Of a stretch of 64,000 bases of DNA, positions 1-7,891 are shown one piece after another. Numbering within the stretch: position 1 is the stretch's first letter; the number at the start of each line of letters is the position of its first letter. The position numbers were made by a program, and so were the translations under genes. The notes beneath the pieces were generated by a model that was given only the letters and a program-made list of their open reading frames with translations, ran no database searches and was not told the origin of the DNA. Source of the stretch: Streptococcus caballi DSM 19004 (GTDB lineage: Bacteria > Bacillota > Bacilli > Lactobacillales > Streptococcaceae); NCBI RefSeq assembly GCF_000379985.1, contig NZ_KB904063.1:85736-149735 (forward strand), read 5' to 3'.

Positions 1-654
1 TTGGTTAAACAAGATAATGACAAGGTTATCAAATGGTTGATTTTCTTAGTTTTCTTGAGTCATCTGGTCATTGCTTTATTGTCACAGGATTTTAAACTTT
101 ATCATCTTTTACCACTAGTACCTTACGGTTTAATTTTATCAGCTATGGCTCTCAATGACACTTATCAAGCTTCTTTGAATCAGTCTTCTCATCGCCGTCG
201 CCAACCAAGAAAACGGTCAACTAGCTTCTTTGCTATTTATCTTAGAAAGCAAGCTTATCTGCCACTTCTGGTTCTTGCTTTCGGCATTGGGCAGCCCCTG
301 ATTCACTTTGCTTTGGATGCTTCAAATAATAGTAGCTGTGAACTGATTGTAACTTACCTGAAGAAATCGGCAAAGTCTGATCAAACCATTTATGTTTGGG
401 ACAAGACAGCAAAAGTCTATCTTGAAACAGGTTTGAAGAGTGCATCGCAATTTTCATCACCAACAGTTCATACAGCTGATAAGATCAATAAAAAAGCCTT
501 AGAAGATGAATTGCTACAAAATGAAGCCAGCTATGTTGTGGTTAATGAAGCACAGCCAGCTTCTGCAACTTTGAGAAAAAATCTCAAAAAAAGCTATAAA
601 CCTGTCTCGATTGGTGGTTTATCAGGCTTTAAACTCTATCAGAAAAAACAATGA
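1..654 (+). CDS. C-terminal part of a polytopic membrane protein, glycosyltransferase family 39-like (truncated by window edge)
   Basis: The reading frame is already open at base 1 and ends at TGA 652-654. The visible 217 residues hold about three hydrophobic segments (roughly residues 11-28, 33-50 and 86-108) with a basic, arginine-rich loop between the second and third, followed by a soluble tail of about 100 residues that should lie outside the membrane. The pair of helices around HLLPLVPYGLILSA resembles the C-terminal end of ArnT/PMT-type lipid-linked sugar transferases (family knowledge), but no catalytic motif is in view, so this is an inference. A TTG codon sits at position 1, yet a complete 217-aa protein is unlikely because this family is usually above 400 residues. 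A strong terminator follows directly. Confidence 0.5.
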   Translation: MVKQDNDKVIKWLIFLVFLSHLVIALLSQDFKLYHLLPLVPYGLILSAMALNDTYQASLNQSSHRRRQPRKRSTSFFAIYLRKQAYLPLLVLAFGIGQPLIHFALDASNNSSCELIVTYLKKSAKSDQTIYVWDKTAKVYLETGLKSASQFSSPTVHTADKINKKALEDELLQNEASYVVVNEAQPASATLRKNLKKSYKPVSIGGLSGFKLYQKKQ

Positions 655-660
655 AAACAA

Positions 661-712
661 CAATATCTTGTGCTTTACATTATTTTTTGGCACAAGATAT
701 TGATTTTTTTTT
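661..712 (+). terminator. Rho-independent terminator between the membrane gene and nrdD
   Basis: A perfect 13-bp inverted repeat, CAATATCTTGTGC (661-673) with GCACAAGATATTG (690-702), is followed by a run of ten T. It ends transcription of the upstream gene and its right arm overlaps the likely -35 region of nrdD. Confidence 0.9.
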
Positions 713-727
713 ATTTCTTGCTATAAT
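701..727 (+). promoter_or_regulatory. nrdD promoter (extended -10)
   Basis: TATAAT at 722-727 is preceded by TG one base upstream (TGCTATAAT), an extended -10. A weak TTGATT lies at 701-706 with a short 15-bp spacer. I see no clear NrdR box. An AAGGAG ribosome site lies just before the ATG at 760. Confidence 0.6.
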
Positions 728-759
728 AGTATACGTCAAGAAACATAAGGAGTTCTGCT

Positions 760-2964
760 ATGATTACTTTAGAAAAAAAGTCAATTGCTACAAAACCAGC
801 TATTAAAGTTATTAAACGTGATGGACGTTTGGTTAATTTTGATGCAGGAAAAATATACAGTGCTTTATTGAAAGCTAGCAACAATGTGACAAAATTATCC
901 CCATTGGTAGAAGCTAAATTAGAAGCTATTTCTGATCGTGTCATCGCAGAAATCTATAGCCGTTTTAGCGAGAATGTGAAAATCTACGAAATTCAAAATA
1001 TCGTAGAACATGAGCTCTTGGCTGCCAATGAGTACGCTATTGCGCAAGAATATATCAACTACCGCACACAGCGCGATTTTGCCCGTTCACAAGCGACAGA
1101 TATTAATTTCTCAATTGAAAAATTGATTAACAAAGATCAAGCTGTCGTTCATGAAAATGCCAACAAGGACAGTGATGTTTTCAATACTCAGCGTGATTTG
1201 ACCGCCGGTATCGTTGGTAAATCAATCGGTCTTAAGATGTTACCAGCTCATGTTGCTAATGCTCATCAAAAGGGTGACATTCATTATCACGACCTTGACT
1301 ACAGTCCATATACACCAATGACTAACTGCTGTCTCATTGACTTCAAAGGGATGTTAGCTAATGGTTTTAAGATTGGTAATGCTGAAGTTGAGAGCCCTAA
1401 GTCTATTCAGACAGCAACAGCACAGATTTCGCAAATCATTGCTAATGTTGCTTCAAGCCAATATGGTGGTTGTACAGCAGATCGTATTGACGAATTTTTG
1501 GCACCATATGCAGAGCTTAATTATAAGAAGCATCTCAAGGATGCCCAAGAATGGGTTGCTGAAGAAAAACGTGAAGATTATGCGCGTTCCAAGACAAAAA
1601 AAGATATCTACGATGCTATGCAATCTTTGGAATACGAAATCAATACTCTTTTCACATCAAATGGCCAAACACCATTTACCTCACTTGGTTTTGGTTTGGG
1701 GACTAACTGGTTTGAACGTGAGATTCAAAAAGCTATTTTGCAAATCCGTATCAAGGGGCTTGGTTCTGAACACCGCACAGCCATTTTCCCTAAACTTATC
1801 TTTACCCTGAAGAGCGGGCTCAACCTTGAAGTGGGAACGCCAAACTACGATATCAAGCAATTAGCACTTGAATGTGCCACCAAGCGTATGTACCCAGATG
1901 TCTTGTCTTATGATAAGATTATCAGTTTGACAGGTTCTTTCAAGGCACCAATGGGCTGCCGTTCATTCTTGCAAGGTTGGAAGGATGAAAATGGGGTGGA
2001 AGTCAACTCTGGTCGTATGAATCTTGGTGTTGTGACGGTCAATCTTCCTCGTATTGCCATGGAATCAAATGGCGACATGGACAAATTCTGGGATATCTTC
2101 AACGAACGCATGGGAATCGCTAAAGATGCGCTTGTCTACCGTGTAGAGCGTGTCAAGGAAGCAACGCCTGCCAATGCACCAATTCTCTACCAATACGGAG
2201 CTTTTGGCCAACGTCTTGGTAAGTATGACAATGTGGATGAACTCTTCCGCCATCGTCGTGCAACGGTTTCACTTGGTTATATCGGTCTTTACGAAGTGGC
2301 AACTGTTTTCTACGGAGGAGAGTGGGAAAACAATCCAGAAGCTAAAGAATTTACAGTTAACATTGTTAAAACCATGAAAAATCTTTGTGCCGACTGGTCT
2401 GATGAGTACGACTATCATTTCTCAGTTTACTCAACACCATCAGAAAGTTTGACAGACCGCTTCTGCCGTCTAGATACTGAAAAATTTGGTGTGGTGACTG
2501 ATATTACTGACAAGGAATATTATACTAATTCTTTTCACTATGATGTTCGTAAAAATCCAACACCATTTGAAAAGTTGGACTTTGAAAAAGTTTATCCAGA
2601 AGCTGGTGCCTCAGGTGGTTTTATTCATTACTGTGAGTATCCAGTTCTCCAACAAAACCCAAAGGCTCTTGAAGCCGTTTGGGACTATGCTTATACACGT
2701 GTTGGATACCTTGGTACCAATACACCAATTGACAAGTGTTACAGGTGTGGCTTTGAAGGAGACTTTACACCAACTGAACGAGGATTTACTTGTCCAAACT
2801 GTGGCAATAGTGACCCCAAGACAGTTGACGTTGTTAAACGTACTTGTGGTTATCTTGGAAATCCTCAGGCACGTCCAATGGTCAATGGTCGTCATAAGGA
2901 AATTTCAGCTCGTGTCAAACACATGAATGGTTCAACCATCAAAAATCCGGGAAAACATGTATAG
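760..2964 (+). CDS. nrdD: Anaerobic ribonucleoside-triphosphate reductase
   Basis: The class III glycyl-radical reductase reduces NTPs to dNTPs without oxygen, using formate. The 734 residues are the normal family length. An ATP-cone regulatory domain occupies about residues 14-105 (IKVIKRDGRLVNFD). The C-terminal zinc site has C660/C663 and C678/C681, and the glycyl radical loop RTCGYLG places the radical glycine at 697. It heads an operon with a 49-aa ORF, a GNAT gene and nrdG, the radical-SAM activase that installs the radical. This gene order is typical of streptococci. Confidence 0.98.
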   Translation: MITLEKKSIATKPAIKVIKRDGRLVNFDAGKIYSALLKASNNVTKLSPLVEAKLEAISDRVIAEIYSRFSENVKIYEIQNIVEHELLAANEYAIAQEYINYRTQRDFARSQATDINFSIEKLINKDQAVVHENANKDSDVFNTQRDLTAGIVGKSIGLKMLPAHVANAHQKGDIHYHDLDYSPYTPMTNCCLIDFKGMLANGFKIGNAEVESPKSIQTATAQISQIIANVASSQYGGCTADRIDEFLAPYAELNYKKHLKDAQEWVAEEKREDYARSKTKKDIYDAMQSLEYEINTLFTSNGQTPFTSLGFGLGTNWFEREIQKAILQIRIKGLGSEHRTAIFPKLIFTLKSGLNLEVGTPNYDIKQLALECATKRMYPDVLSYDKIISLTGSFKAPMGCRSFLQGWKDENGVEVNSGRMNLGVVTVNLPRIAMESNGDMDKFWDIFNERMGIAKDALVYRVERVKEATPANAPILYQYGAFGQRLGKYDNVDELFRHRRATVSLGYIGLYEVATVFYGGEWENNPEAKEFTVNIVKTMKNLCADWSDEYDYHFSVYSTPSESLTDRFCRLDTEKFGVVTDITDKEYYTNSFHYDVRKNPTPFEKLDFEKVYPEAGASGGFIHYCEYPVLQQNPKALEAVWDYAYTRVGYLGTNTPIDKCYRCGFEGDFTPTERGFTCPNCGNSDPKTVDVVKRTCGYLGNPQARPMVNGRHKEISARVKHMNGSTIKNPGKHV

Positions 2965-2971
2965 GAAGAGC

Positions 2972-2994
2972 AGGTTGCTTCAAGCAGGCAACCT
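2972..2994 (+). other. Intergenic hairpin after nrdD (attenuator or processing site)
   Basis: AGGTTGC (2972-2978) pairs with GCAACCT (2988-2994) around a 9-nt loop and is followed by TTTCCTGTTT. The U-tract is interrupted, so partial termination or mRNA processing between nrdD and the smaller downstream genes is more likely than a full stop. Confidence 0.5.
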
Positions 2995-3063
2995 TTTCCT
3001 GTTTACAAGATTGTCAATGAACTTTACAGTTTCTTGACACGACTAATATTAAGGAGAAAAACA

Positions 3064-3213
3064 ATGGGAAAATATCAATTAGACTACAAAGGTATGCAGC
3101 AGGTTGAGAGGTTTCATGAGAAACATTCTCAAGGAAAATCAGATAAGAAAAGCCGTATTCAGGACTTGAAGGCACAGTTTTTAGAAAAGGCTAGGCAGAA
3201 CGCACAAAAGTAG
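3064..3213 (+). CDS. Small basic protein of the nrd operon (49 aa), function unknown
   Basis: ATG at 3064 is preceded by AAGGAG at 3051-3056 and the frame stops at TAG 3211-3213. The product begins MGKYQLDYKG and is a highly charged, lysine-rich, probably helical peptide without a membrane segment or cysteines. The next gene's ribosome site begins three bases after the stop, so it is clearly embedded in the operon between nrdD and nrdG. I do not recognise a domain. Its position suggests a role linked to anaerobic dNTP synthesis, which is inference only. Confidence 0.75.
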   Translation: MGKYQLDYKGMQQVERFHEKHSQGKSDKKSRIQDLKAQFLEKARQNAQK

Positions 3214-3227
3214 ACAAGGAGTTAGAT

Positions 3228-3725
3228 GTGGAGTTACGCAGACCAAACTTGACAGACAAGGAAATAGTGCTTGATATGATGAAGGAGTTTGAGGAATCAG
3301 GTTCAGCTCACGATGGTGGCTTTTGGAATGTGGAAGACTTCGACTACGAAGACTGGCTTGAAGGAAATGTGGATGCTGAGGTAGGGCTGAATATTCCTCC
3401 AACTTGGGTACCAGCTATTCAGTTTGTTGGTTTTGAAGGTGGGAAAGCTGTCGGTTTTTTGAGTTTACGGCTAAGACTTAATGATTATCTGTTTAATGTC
3501 GGTGGCCACATTGGTTATTCTATTCGTCCATCAGCGCGTGGCAAGGGTTATGCCAAGGAAATGCTTAAGCAAGGCCTACAGGAAGCCAAGCAGAAGAATA
3601 TTCAAGAGGCCTTGGTGACTTGTCACACCGATAATCTTGCCAGTCGTGCGGTGATTATGGCTAATGGCGGTCAATTAGAAGATATTAGAGAGCAGGTTGA
3701 ACGCTACTGGATTGACCTCTCCTAG
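3228..3725 (+). CDS. GNAT-family N-acetyltransferase
   Basis: This 165-aa protein has the Gcn5-related acetyltransferase fold. The acetyl-CoA pyrophosphate loop is visible as SIRPSARGKGYAKEM (R/Q-x-x-G-x-G/A), followed by a helix and the C-terminal CHTDNLASRAVIMANGG segment typical of the RimJ/YhhY group. The start is GTG 3228, six bases after AAGGAG; an ATG at 3226 overlaps it but is in another frame. The acceptor substrate is not predictable. It lies inside the nrdD-nrdG operon, 18 bases before nrdG, an arrangement conserved in streptococci. Confidence 0.9.
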   Translation: MELRRPNLTDKEIVLDMMKEFEESGSAHDGGFWNVEDFDYEDWLEGNVDAEVGLNIPPTWVPAIQFVGFEGGKAVGFLSLRLRLNDYLFNVGGHIGYSIRPSARGKGYAKEMLKQGLQEAKQKNIQEALVTCHTDNLASRAVIMANGGQLEDIREQVERYWIDLS

Positions 3726-3743
3726 GATAATGAGGACAATAAG

Positions 3744-4358
3744 ATGGAAGAAAAAAGATGGAACACCCCCAAACCCGGGGAATGGAAGAGCGAGGAGCTC
3801 AGTCAGGGACGGATTATAGATTACAAGGCCTTTAACTTTGTTGATGGTGAAGGGGTGCGCAATTCGATCTATGTTTCTGGCTGTATGTTTCATTGTAAAG
3901 GCTGTTACAATGCAGCAACCTGGTCTTTTCGAGCAGGTATACCCTATACCCAAGAACTTGAAGAACAAATTATGGAAGATTTAGCCCAGCCTTATGTGCA
4001 GGGCTTGACCTTACTGGGTGGCGAGCCCTTCCTTAATACGGGCATTCTCTTGCCCCTCATCAAGCGCGTACGCCGAGAATTGCCTGACAAGGACATCTGG
4101 TCTTGGACGGGTTATACTTGGGAAGAAATGATGGAGGAAACACCAGACAAACTGGAAATGCTGAACCTGATTGACATCTTGGTTGACGGTCGTTTTGATA
4201 TCACCAAGAAAAATCTCATGCTACAATTTCGTGGCTCTTCTAATCAGCGCATTATTGATGTGCAAAAGTCCCTTAAGGCAGGTCAAGTGGTCATATGGGA
4301 CAAACTCAACGATGGCGACCAAGTTTTTGAACAAGTTAGCCGAGACAATCTCATCTGA
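3744..4358 (+). CDS. nrdG: Anaerobic ribonucleotide reductase activating protein (radical SAM)
   Basis: NrdG uses a 4Fe-4S cluster and S-adenosylmethionine to generate the glycyl radical on NrdD. The cluster motif CMFHCKGC gives C47, C51 and C54 (CX3CX2C), and LLGGEPF is the radical-SAM GGE motif. The 204-residue length fits the longer Gram-positive form, which has an extra N-terminal segment before the radical SAM core. A GAGG ribosome site (3732-3735) precedes ATG 3744. It is the last gene of the nrd operon and a terminator follows within 10 bases. Confidence 0.97.
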   Translation: MEEKRWNTPKPGEWKSEELSQGRIIDYKAFNFVDGEGVRNSIYVSGCMFHCKGCYNAATWSFRAGIPYTQELEEQIMEDLAQPYVQGLTLLGGEPFLNTGILLPLIKRVRRELPDKDIWSWTGYTWEEMMEETPDKLEMLNLIDILVDGRFDITKKNLMLQFRGSSNQRIIDVQKSLKAGQVVIWDKLNDGDQVFEQVSRDNLI

Positions 4359-4366
4359 AATAGGTT

Positions 4367-4409
4367 TAGTGATCAAACAGCTGTATGCTGAAGACTCACT
4401 AGCTTTTTT
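4367..4409 (+). terminator. Terminator of the nrd operon
   Basis: TAGTGA (4367-4372) pairs with TCACTA (4396-4401), with an inner CAGC/GCTG helix, then six T at 4404-4409. Confidence 0.7.
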
Positions 4410-4412
4410 CTT

Positions 4413-4890
4413 TTACTCAATGGAAGTTAATAAGGTTGAGCAATGCTTCGGTCTTCTTTCAAGAGCAGCTAGCAATTATAAAAATATTCCTCCCACGCTG
4501 GGAGCAAAGAAGAACGGAATGGAAAACTAACACCTAAAGCATTCGACGTCCCTATTCAAGAGTGATAAGCCCTTTTGTTTTTCATTAGAGAGCCTTTTTC
4601 CAGAATGATAAAGTCTCTTGTTTTTGTTGGACAGTTAGTTTTGAGGTATTAAAGTTGGCGTTTAGCTTGGGCAAGGCAGTTGACTTTGTTTGAGCGAGCT
4701 ATTATTCTACAATTGGGCGTGATTTTGGTTGCTTTCAGCTTGAATTTGTCGATTTTGAGTGGAAAATCTCTTCTCTATAGTATTGAAATAGCTTTATAAA
4801 AGTCCTATTTGTTTTTTGTGCACAAGTTATCCCCGATTTTTCCCCATACTTATCCACAACCTGTGTACAATTTATAGACAAGTTGGGGAT
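4413..4890. other. Spacer without a recognisable gene; DnaA-box cluster at its right end
   Basis: No intact reading frame of note is seen in about 480 bases. There is an isolated hairpin CTCCC/GGGAG (4490-4504). The right end is AT-rich and carries DnaA-box-like 9-mers: TTATCCACA at 4850-4858 (perfect), TTATCCCCA on the minus strand at 4884-4892 (one mismatch), TTATCCCCG at 4827-4835 (two mismatches), and TTATAGACA near 4872. A perfect box also occurs at 5598-5606 (minus) inside yaaA. Confidence 0.55.
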
Positions 4891-4919
4891 AAAAAAGGCG
4901 ACTCCCCTAGCGGGAGTCG
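4891..4919 (-). terminator. Terminator of yaaA
   Basis: CGACTCCC (4899-4906) pairs with GGGAGTCG (4912-4919). On the minus strand the stem is followed by the U-tract complementary to A 4891-4896. It begins 3 bases after the yaaA stop codon. Confidence 0.9.
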
Positions 4920-4921
4920 AT

Positions 4922-5659
4922 TCATGGCGATTGGTGCTTAATAAAAACGAGATGACGTTCTGTGGACAAGTCAGATTGATAGCCAAAATGGTCAAAGGTG
5001 AGGCTTTTTAAGTCATCAATTGTCTGGCAATTCTTGTGGGCTGCTTGATAGAGGAGTTGCCCTCGAGCCTTTTTAGAAATAGTAGAGTGAGTTTTTAATT
5101 GACCATCTTTTTCTTCCATGAATTTCAGCTGATAGAAGTTTTCCCGCACCTTAGGAGAAAAAATGTCTTCAAATTCACTGGATAAGAGGGAAATGATTGG
5201 TTGAGAAGTCATTTGAGCAAAATGATCATAGGCAGGCCGCCAGTAGTTTTTTAGGGATTGACCATCTATACTAAACTTATTATTAAAGTCAAGCCGATGG
5301 GGGGCCATGGGGTCAAAAAGTGGAGTGACACCGTAGAGCGACGAGGTGATGAAGGTCTGCTTGGCTAGGTAATCTTCCTCTGCTGAGGTAAAAGGTTTCT
5401 GCCTAAGATGACGGTACATAAGACCGTTGAACAGATAGGCTGCGGGGTAGGTCTTAGCTTGACCATTTTTCAGATCTTGCCAGCGTTGATACTCGATCTC
5501 GGCTGCTGGAATTTTGATTTTGTAGGCTGTGGCCAGCTCTTTAGGAGATAGAAGTGCTATATGGTTGACCAGTGTTTGACTCTCTGGGGACAGAGGTTGT
5601 GGATAAGTCGGTGTATCAACATTCATTTCCTTGGCGCTGGGGATTAAAAATATCATCAT
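4922..5659 (-). CDS. yaaA: Peroxide stress protein YaaA (DUF328 family)
   Basis: A 245-residue cytosolic protein of the YaaA/UPF0246 family, which in E. coli lowers free iron and protects DNA during H2O2 stress (family knowledge). Typical features are the N-terminal FLIPSAKEM, the LFNGLMYRHL segment and the ITSSLYGVTPLFDPMAPHRLDF block followed by a KNYWRP motif. The start ATG at 5659 has a second ATG directly after it, so it could begin one codon later. It is a single-gene unit with its own promoter and terminator. A perfect DnaA box lies inside the coding sequence at 5598-5606. Confidence 0.93.
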   Translation of the reverse strand: MMIFLIPSAKEMNVDTPTYPQPLSPESQTLVNHIALLSPKELATAYKIKIPAAEIEYQRWQDLKNGQAKTYPAAYLFNGLMYRHLRQKPFTSAEEDYLAKQTFITSSLYGVTPLFDPMAPHRLDFNNKFSIDGQSLKNYWRPAYDHFAQMTSQPIISLLSSEFEDIFSPKVRENFYQLKFMEEKDGQLKTHSTISKKARGQLLYQAAHKNCQTIDDLKSLTFDHFGYQSDLSTERHLVFIKHQSP

Positions 5660-5665
5660 AAGTCT

Positions 5666-5694
5666 ATTATTGACAAATGATGATAAGTTGTCAA
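5666..5694 (-). promoter_or_regulatory. yaaA promoter
   Basis: On the minus strand TTGACA (5689-5694) and AATAAT (5666-5671) are separated by exactly 17 bases and lie just upstream of the yaaA start. Confidence 0.8.
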
Positions 5695-6400
5695 GAAGGG
5701 GCTACCAAACTTATTTTGCTACAGATACCATCTGTGTCTTCAACCATATAGAATGCCTCGCTTTGGGAAATAATGGTTATGCCATAGAGCCTTGTCTTTT
5801 GAGACTTGCTTGGAAAAGTAGCGGACTATCATAGTTGATCGAAAGTTGGGCTAGAACGATAGCTCCTTCAAAGCGATTTTCTAAACCCATACCAGCCCAC
5901 TCACTGGTTGAAGGCTAGGTGATGGTGGTATTGACCAGAAGCAATCCAAGAAGCACTGGAGCTGGTCATCTTGCCCCCCGAACCAAAGACGGTTTGATGG
6001 AGCTTAGATGATTTAAGAGTGTCTTTGACACTGAGATGAACATGAGCGATTTTTGTTTGAGCAGGGATTTTGAAGCCTTGAGGGATATTTACAAGGTTGT
6101 CAACTAAACTATGCGCATCAAGCTCCTCGGTCACACCGGTGATTTGTCTGTTGTCACTGATATCCGATTCAGAAACAGGTTTGTCGCAATAGATTTCAAC
6201 ACCATTACCTTCAAGGTCATGGTGGTAAATGGCTTCGCTGTAGCCGTGGCCAGCATCACCTTCCGGCTTAGCCCCTCCTTGACAACTAAGTGATGTAGTG
6301 TCAATCCTAAACTTTGGAAATCAGGCACTAGAAAAGCTGTATGATAGCGGCCATATGTCAAGGTGTGCAAGTTCTGTTTTCTCTAAAAGGATAACCGCAG
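5695..6400 (-). pseudogene. Remnant of a VOC-family dioxygenase/glyoxalase (CatE-like)
   Basis: Pieces of one protein can be read in several frames of the minus strand: LTYGRYHTAFLVPDFQSLGL (near 6363), then GHGYSEAIYHHDLEGNGVEI, then TEELDAHSLVDNL to a SGQYHHHLAFNQWAG block (6130-5890), and finally FYMVEDTDGI near 5730. These match the two vicinal-oxygen-chelate modules of catechol-2,3-dioxygenase-like proteins, with metal-ligand histidine and glutamate positions still recognisable. At least three frame changes and an internal stop make it non-functional. The N-terminal 50 or so residues are missing and the sequence joins the NmrA-like remnant directly, suggesting a deletion. Confidence 0.75.
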
Positions 6401-6856
6401 TCTGATTGTCAAAGTCAAGTTCATTTTCCAATACCAGTTGTTGCGGAGAATCTTGTAGGTCAAGCCAGAATTTTGATGAGTTTTTTAGTGAAGATATGAT
6501 CTGGTGTCAGCACGGTAGTGGATTTTTAACCATTAGAAATGCTGGTGTAGACGATGTTTTTGACCCCAGTAGCTTGGACAGCTTCGATAACATTTTGGTG
6601 CTGTAGTTGATGCGGCATGGCTTGCCCCGGCACATTAGAAAAAAACATGAGAGTGTCAATGACTGTAAAGCCTTTTGTCAACCTATCCTTATTTTAATAG
6701 TTAGCAACACAAATATCTTAATATGGGTCTTTGAAGGAGCGTCCTTTTTCTGAGCGAACTAGTACAGCGATGTAGGCATCGTCAACCTGTTCAGATAATT
6801 TTAGCTAATATTTCTGTTCCAAGTCCACCAGTGACGCCAGTGATTACGTCAGTCAT
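6401..6856 (-). pseudogene. Remnant of an NmrA-like NAD(P)-binding oxidoreductase
   Basis: The minus strand starts with ATG 6856 and reads MTDVITGVTGGLGTEI, a Rossmann GxxGxxG nucleotide-binding loop, then breaks after about 20 codons. Other frames continue with VDDAYIAVLVRSEKGRSF, DTLMFFSNVPGQAMPHQLQ, VIEAVQATGVKNIVYTS and SGLTYKILRNNWYWENEL, all features of NmrA/YtfG-type quinone-linked oxidoreductases. About 155 residues remain before the sequence changes into the VOC remnant near 6400. Its ATG overlapped the stop of the upstream reductase remnant (ATGACTGA), so the two were once translationally coupled. Confidence 0.75.
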
Positions 6857-7367
6857 AATTTCCCTCTTTCTCTATTAGTCTAATAGCAAATCCCTCCATC
6901 CAAGGAATTTTTTTGCTAGCTGCTAGGGAAATTTTCAAGAAACCGAAGGTTTCTAATTCGCAATCGCGCTTGAGCCTGCCAGTGTCTAGTGTCCTGACAC
7001 CAGCATCTTGCAAGGCTTGGCTGAGTACTTCCTTGGTATCTGCGTGATCAGAAGCCAGCATAACAGTTGTTTGGATTTGATCAGCCATTTTTTTGCTGGC
7101 AGAGCTATCAGCAGGAACAAGCATATTGTCAAAGGTGTCAAAGTTGACAGGATTGGTAATGTCAACGATGATTTTGCTAACTAATTTGTCTGAGTAGTTA
7201 GCTAGGATACTTGATAAGGCAGGATACGGTACAGCAAGGACGCCCCACTCTCTGACTTGAGCACTGGCATTGTCTGAGTTAACATAGTTGACAGTTTATC
7301 CAGTTTTTTAGAGCCCTCCGATTGCTTTTCCCATATTACCTTTACCAAAAATTGTCACGTTTAGCAT
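6849..7367 (-). pseudogene. Frameshifted NADPH-dependent F420 reductase-like protein
   Basis: ATG 7367 begins MLNVTIFGKGNMGKAIGG, the NAD(P)-binding GxGxxG of the F420-dependent NADP reductase-like family, and meets a stop after 19 codons. A second frame gives VREWGVLAVPYPALSSIL, then IIVDITNPVNFDTFDNML running into the long open piece at 7124-6849 (ADSSASKKMADQIQTTVMLA to IRLIEKEGNYD). Full length would be about 170-180 residues with at least two frameshifts. It is the first gene of the former divergent operon facing the HxlR regulator remnant. Confidence 0.8.
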
Positions 7368-7436
7368 AATAAATTACACATTTTAGATAATCGTTTAATT
7401 ATCACTAATTATTATTAAGAACTTTATTATAGATCC

Positions 7437-7446
7437 TTGACGTCAA
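7437..7446. promoter_or_regulatory. Palindrome TTGACGTCAA in the divergent spacer
   Basis: A 10-bp perfect palindrome lies midway between the divergent starts at 7367 and 7509. A TATAAT for the leftward genes occurs nearby (7424-7434 region). It may be the operator of the former HxlR regulator; this is inference. Confidence 0.35.
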
Positions 7447-7508
7447 CTAGAAAATAGGCACTTAAATATTTTCTAATTACTTTTGGAAACTAGATAGAAA
7501 GGAAAATC

Positions 7509-7839
7509 ATGAAAGAAACACAAGATTTAGTCTATCCCGTTGAGACGACCTTGTCCTTAATTGGGGATAAATGGGAGATGCTCATTTTGTCTGATTTGAT
7601 ACTTGAGACTAAACGTTTTAGAGAGCTGAGAAAAAGGCTGTTGGCACTGTCAGTCAGAAGGGATTGCCAGCGCAGTTGAGAGACCTGAAAGCTAATGGGC
7701 TAGTACACCGTCAAGTCTATGCCGAAGTGCCCCCTCGCGTGGAATATTCATTAATAGAGACAGGACGAACCTTTAGTCAGTCCTAGATGCTATGAGTAGC
7801 TGGGGAACAGACTACCAGAAACAGTGTCAGAATAGTTAG
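7509..7839 (+). pseudogene. Frameshifted HxlR-family transcriptional regulator
   Basis: ATG 7509 follows a GAAAGGA ribosome site and reads DLVYPVETTLSLIGDKWEML then KRFRELRKR, the winged-helix start of HxlR regulators. The frame shifts after about residue 45; another frame gives VSQKGLPAQLRDLKANGL, VHRQVYAEVPPRVEYSLIE, and after a second shift SVLDAMSSWGTDYQKQCQN to TAG 7837-7839. The 331-nt length is not divisible by three. HxlR proteins respond to aldehydes or quinones and usually control adjacent divergent oxidoreductases, matching the decayed neighbours. Confidence 0.85.
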
Positions 7840-7848
7840 CAGCTATGG

Positions 7849-7884
7849 AAAGGTCGGAAGCCTAATAAGGTTCCGACCTTTTTT
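7849..7884 (+). terminator. Terminator after the HxlR remnant
   Basis: AAAGGTCGGAA (7849-7859) pairs perfectly with TTCCGACCTTT (7871-7881), 11 bp, followed by TTTTTTG. It may also serve the convergent zupT gene. Confidence 0.85.
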
Positions 7885-7891
7885 GTTTTTA

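Noticed and set aside
3034..3049. TTGACA followed by TAATAT as a promoter for the small nrd ORF
   Set aside because: The spacer is only a few bases, far short of 16-18, so it cannot be a sigma-A promoter.
4171..4530. A 119-aa open frame overlapping nrdG
   Set aside because: It lies mostly in another frame of nrdG and crosses the nrd terminator; no ribosome site or family resemblance.
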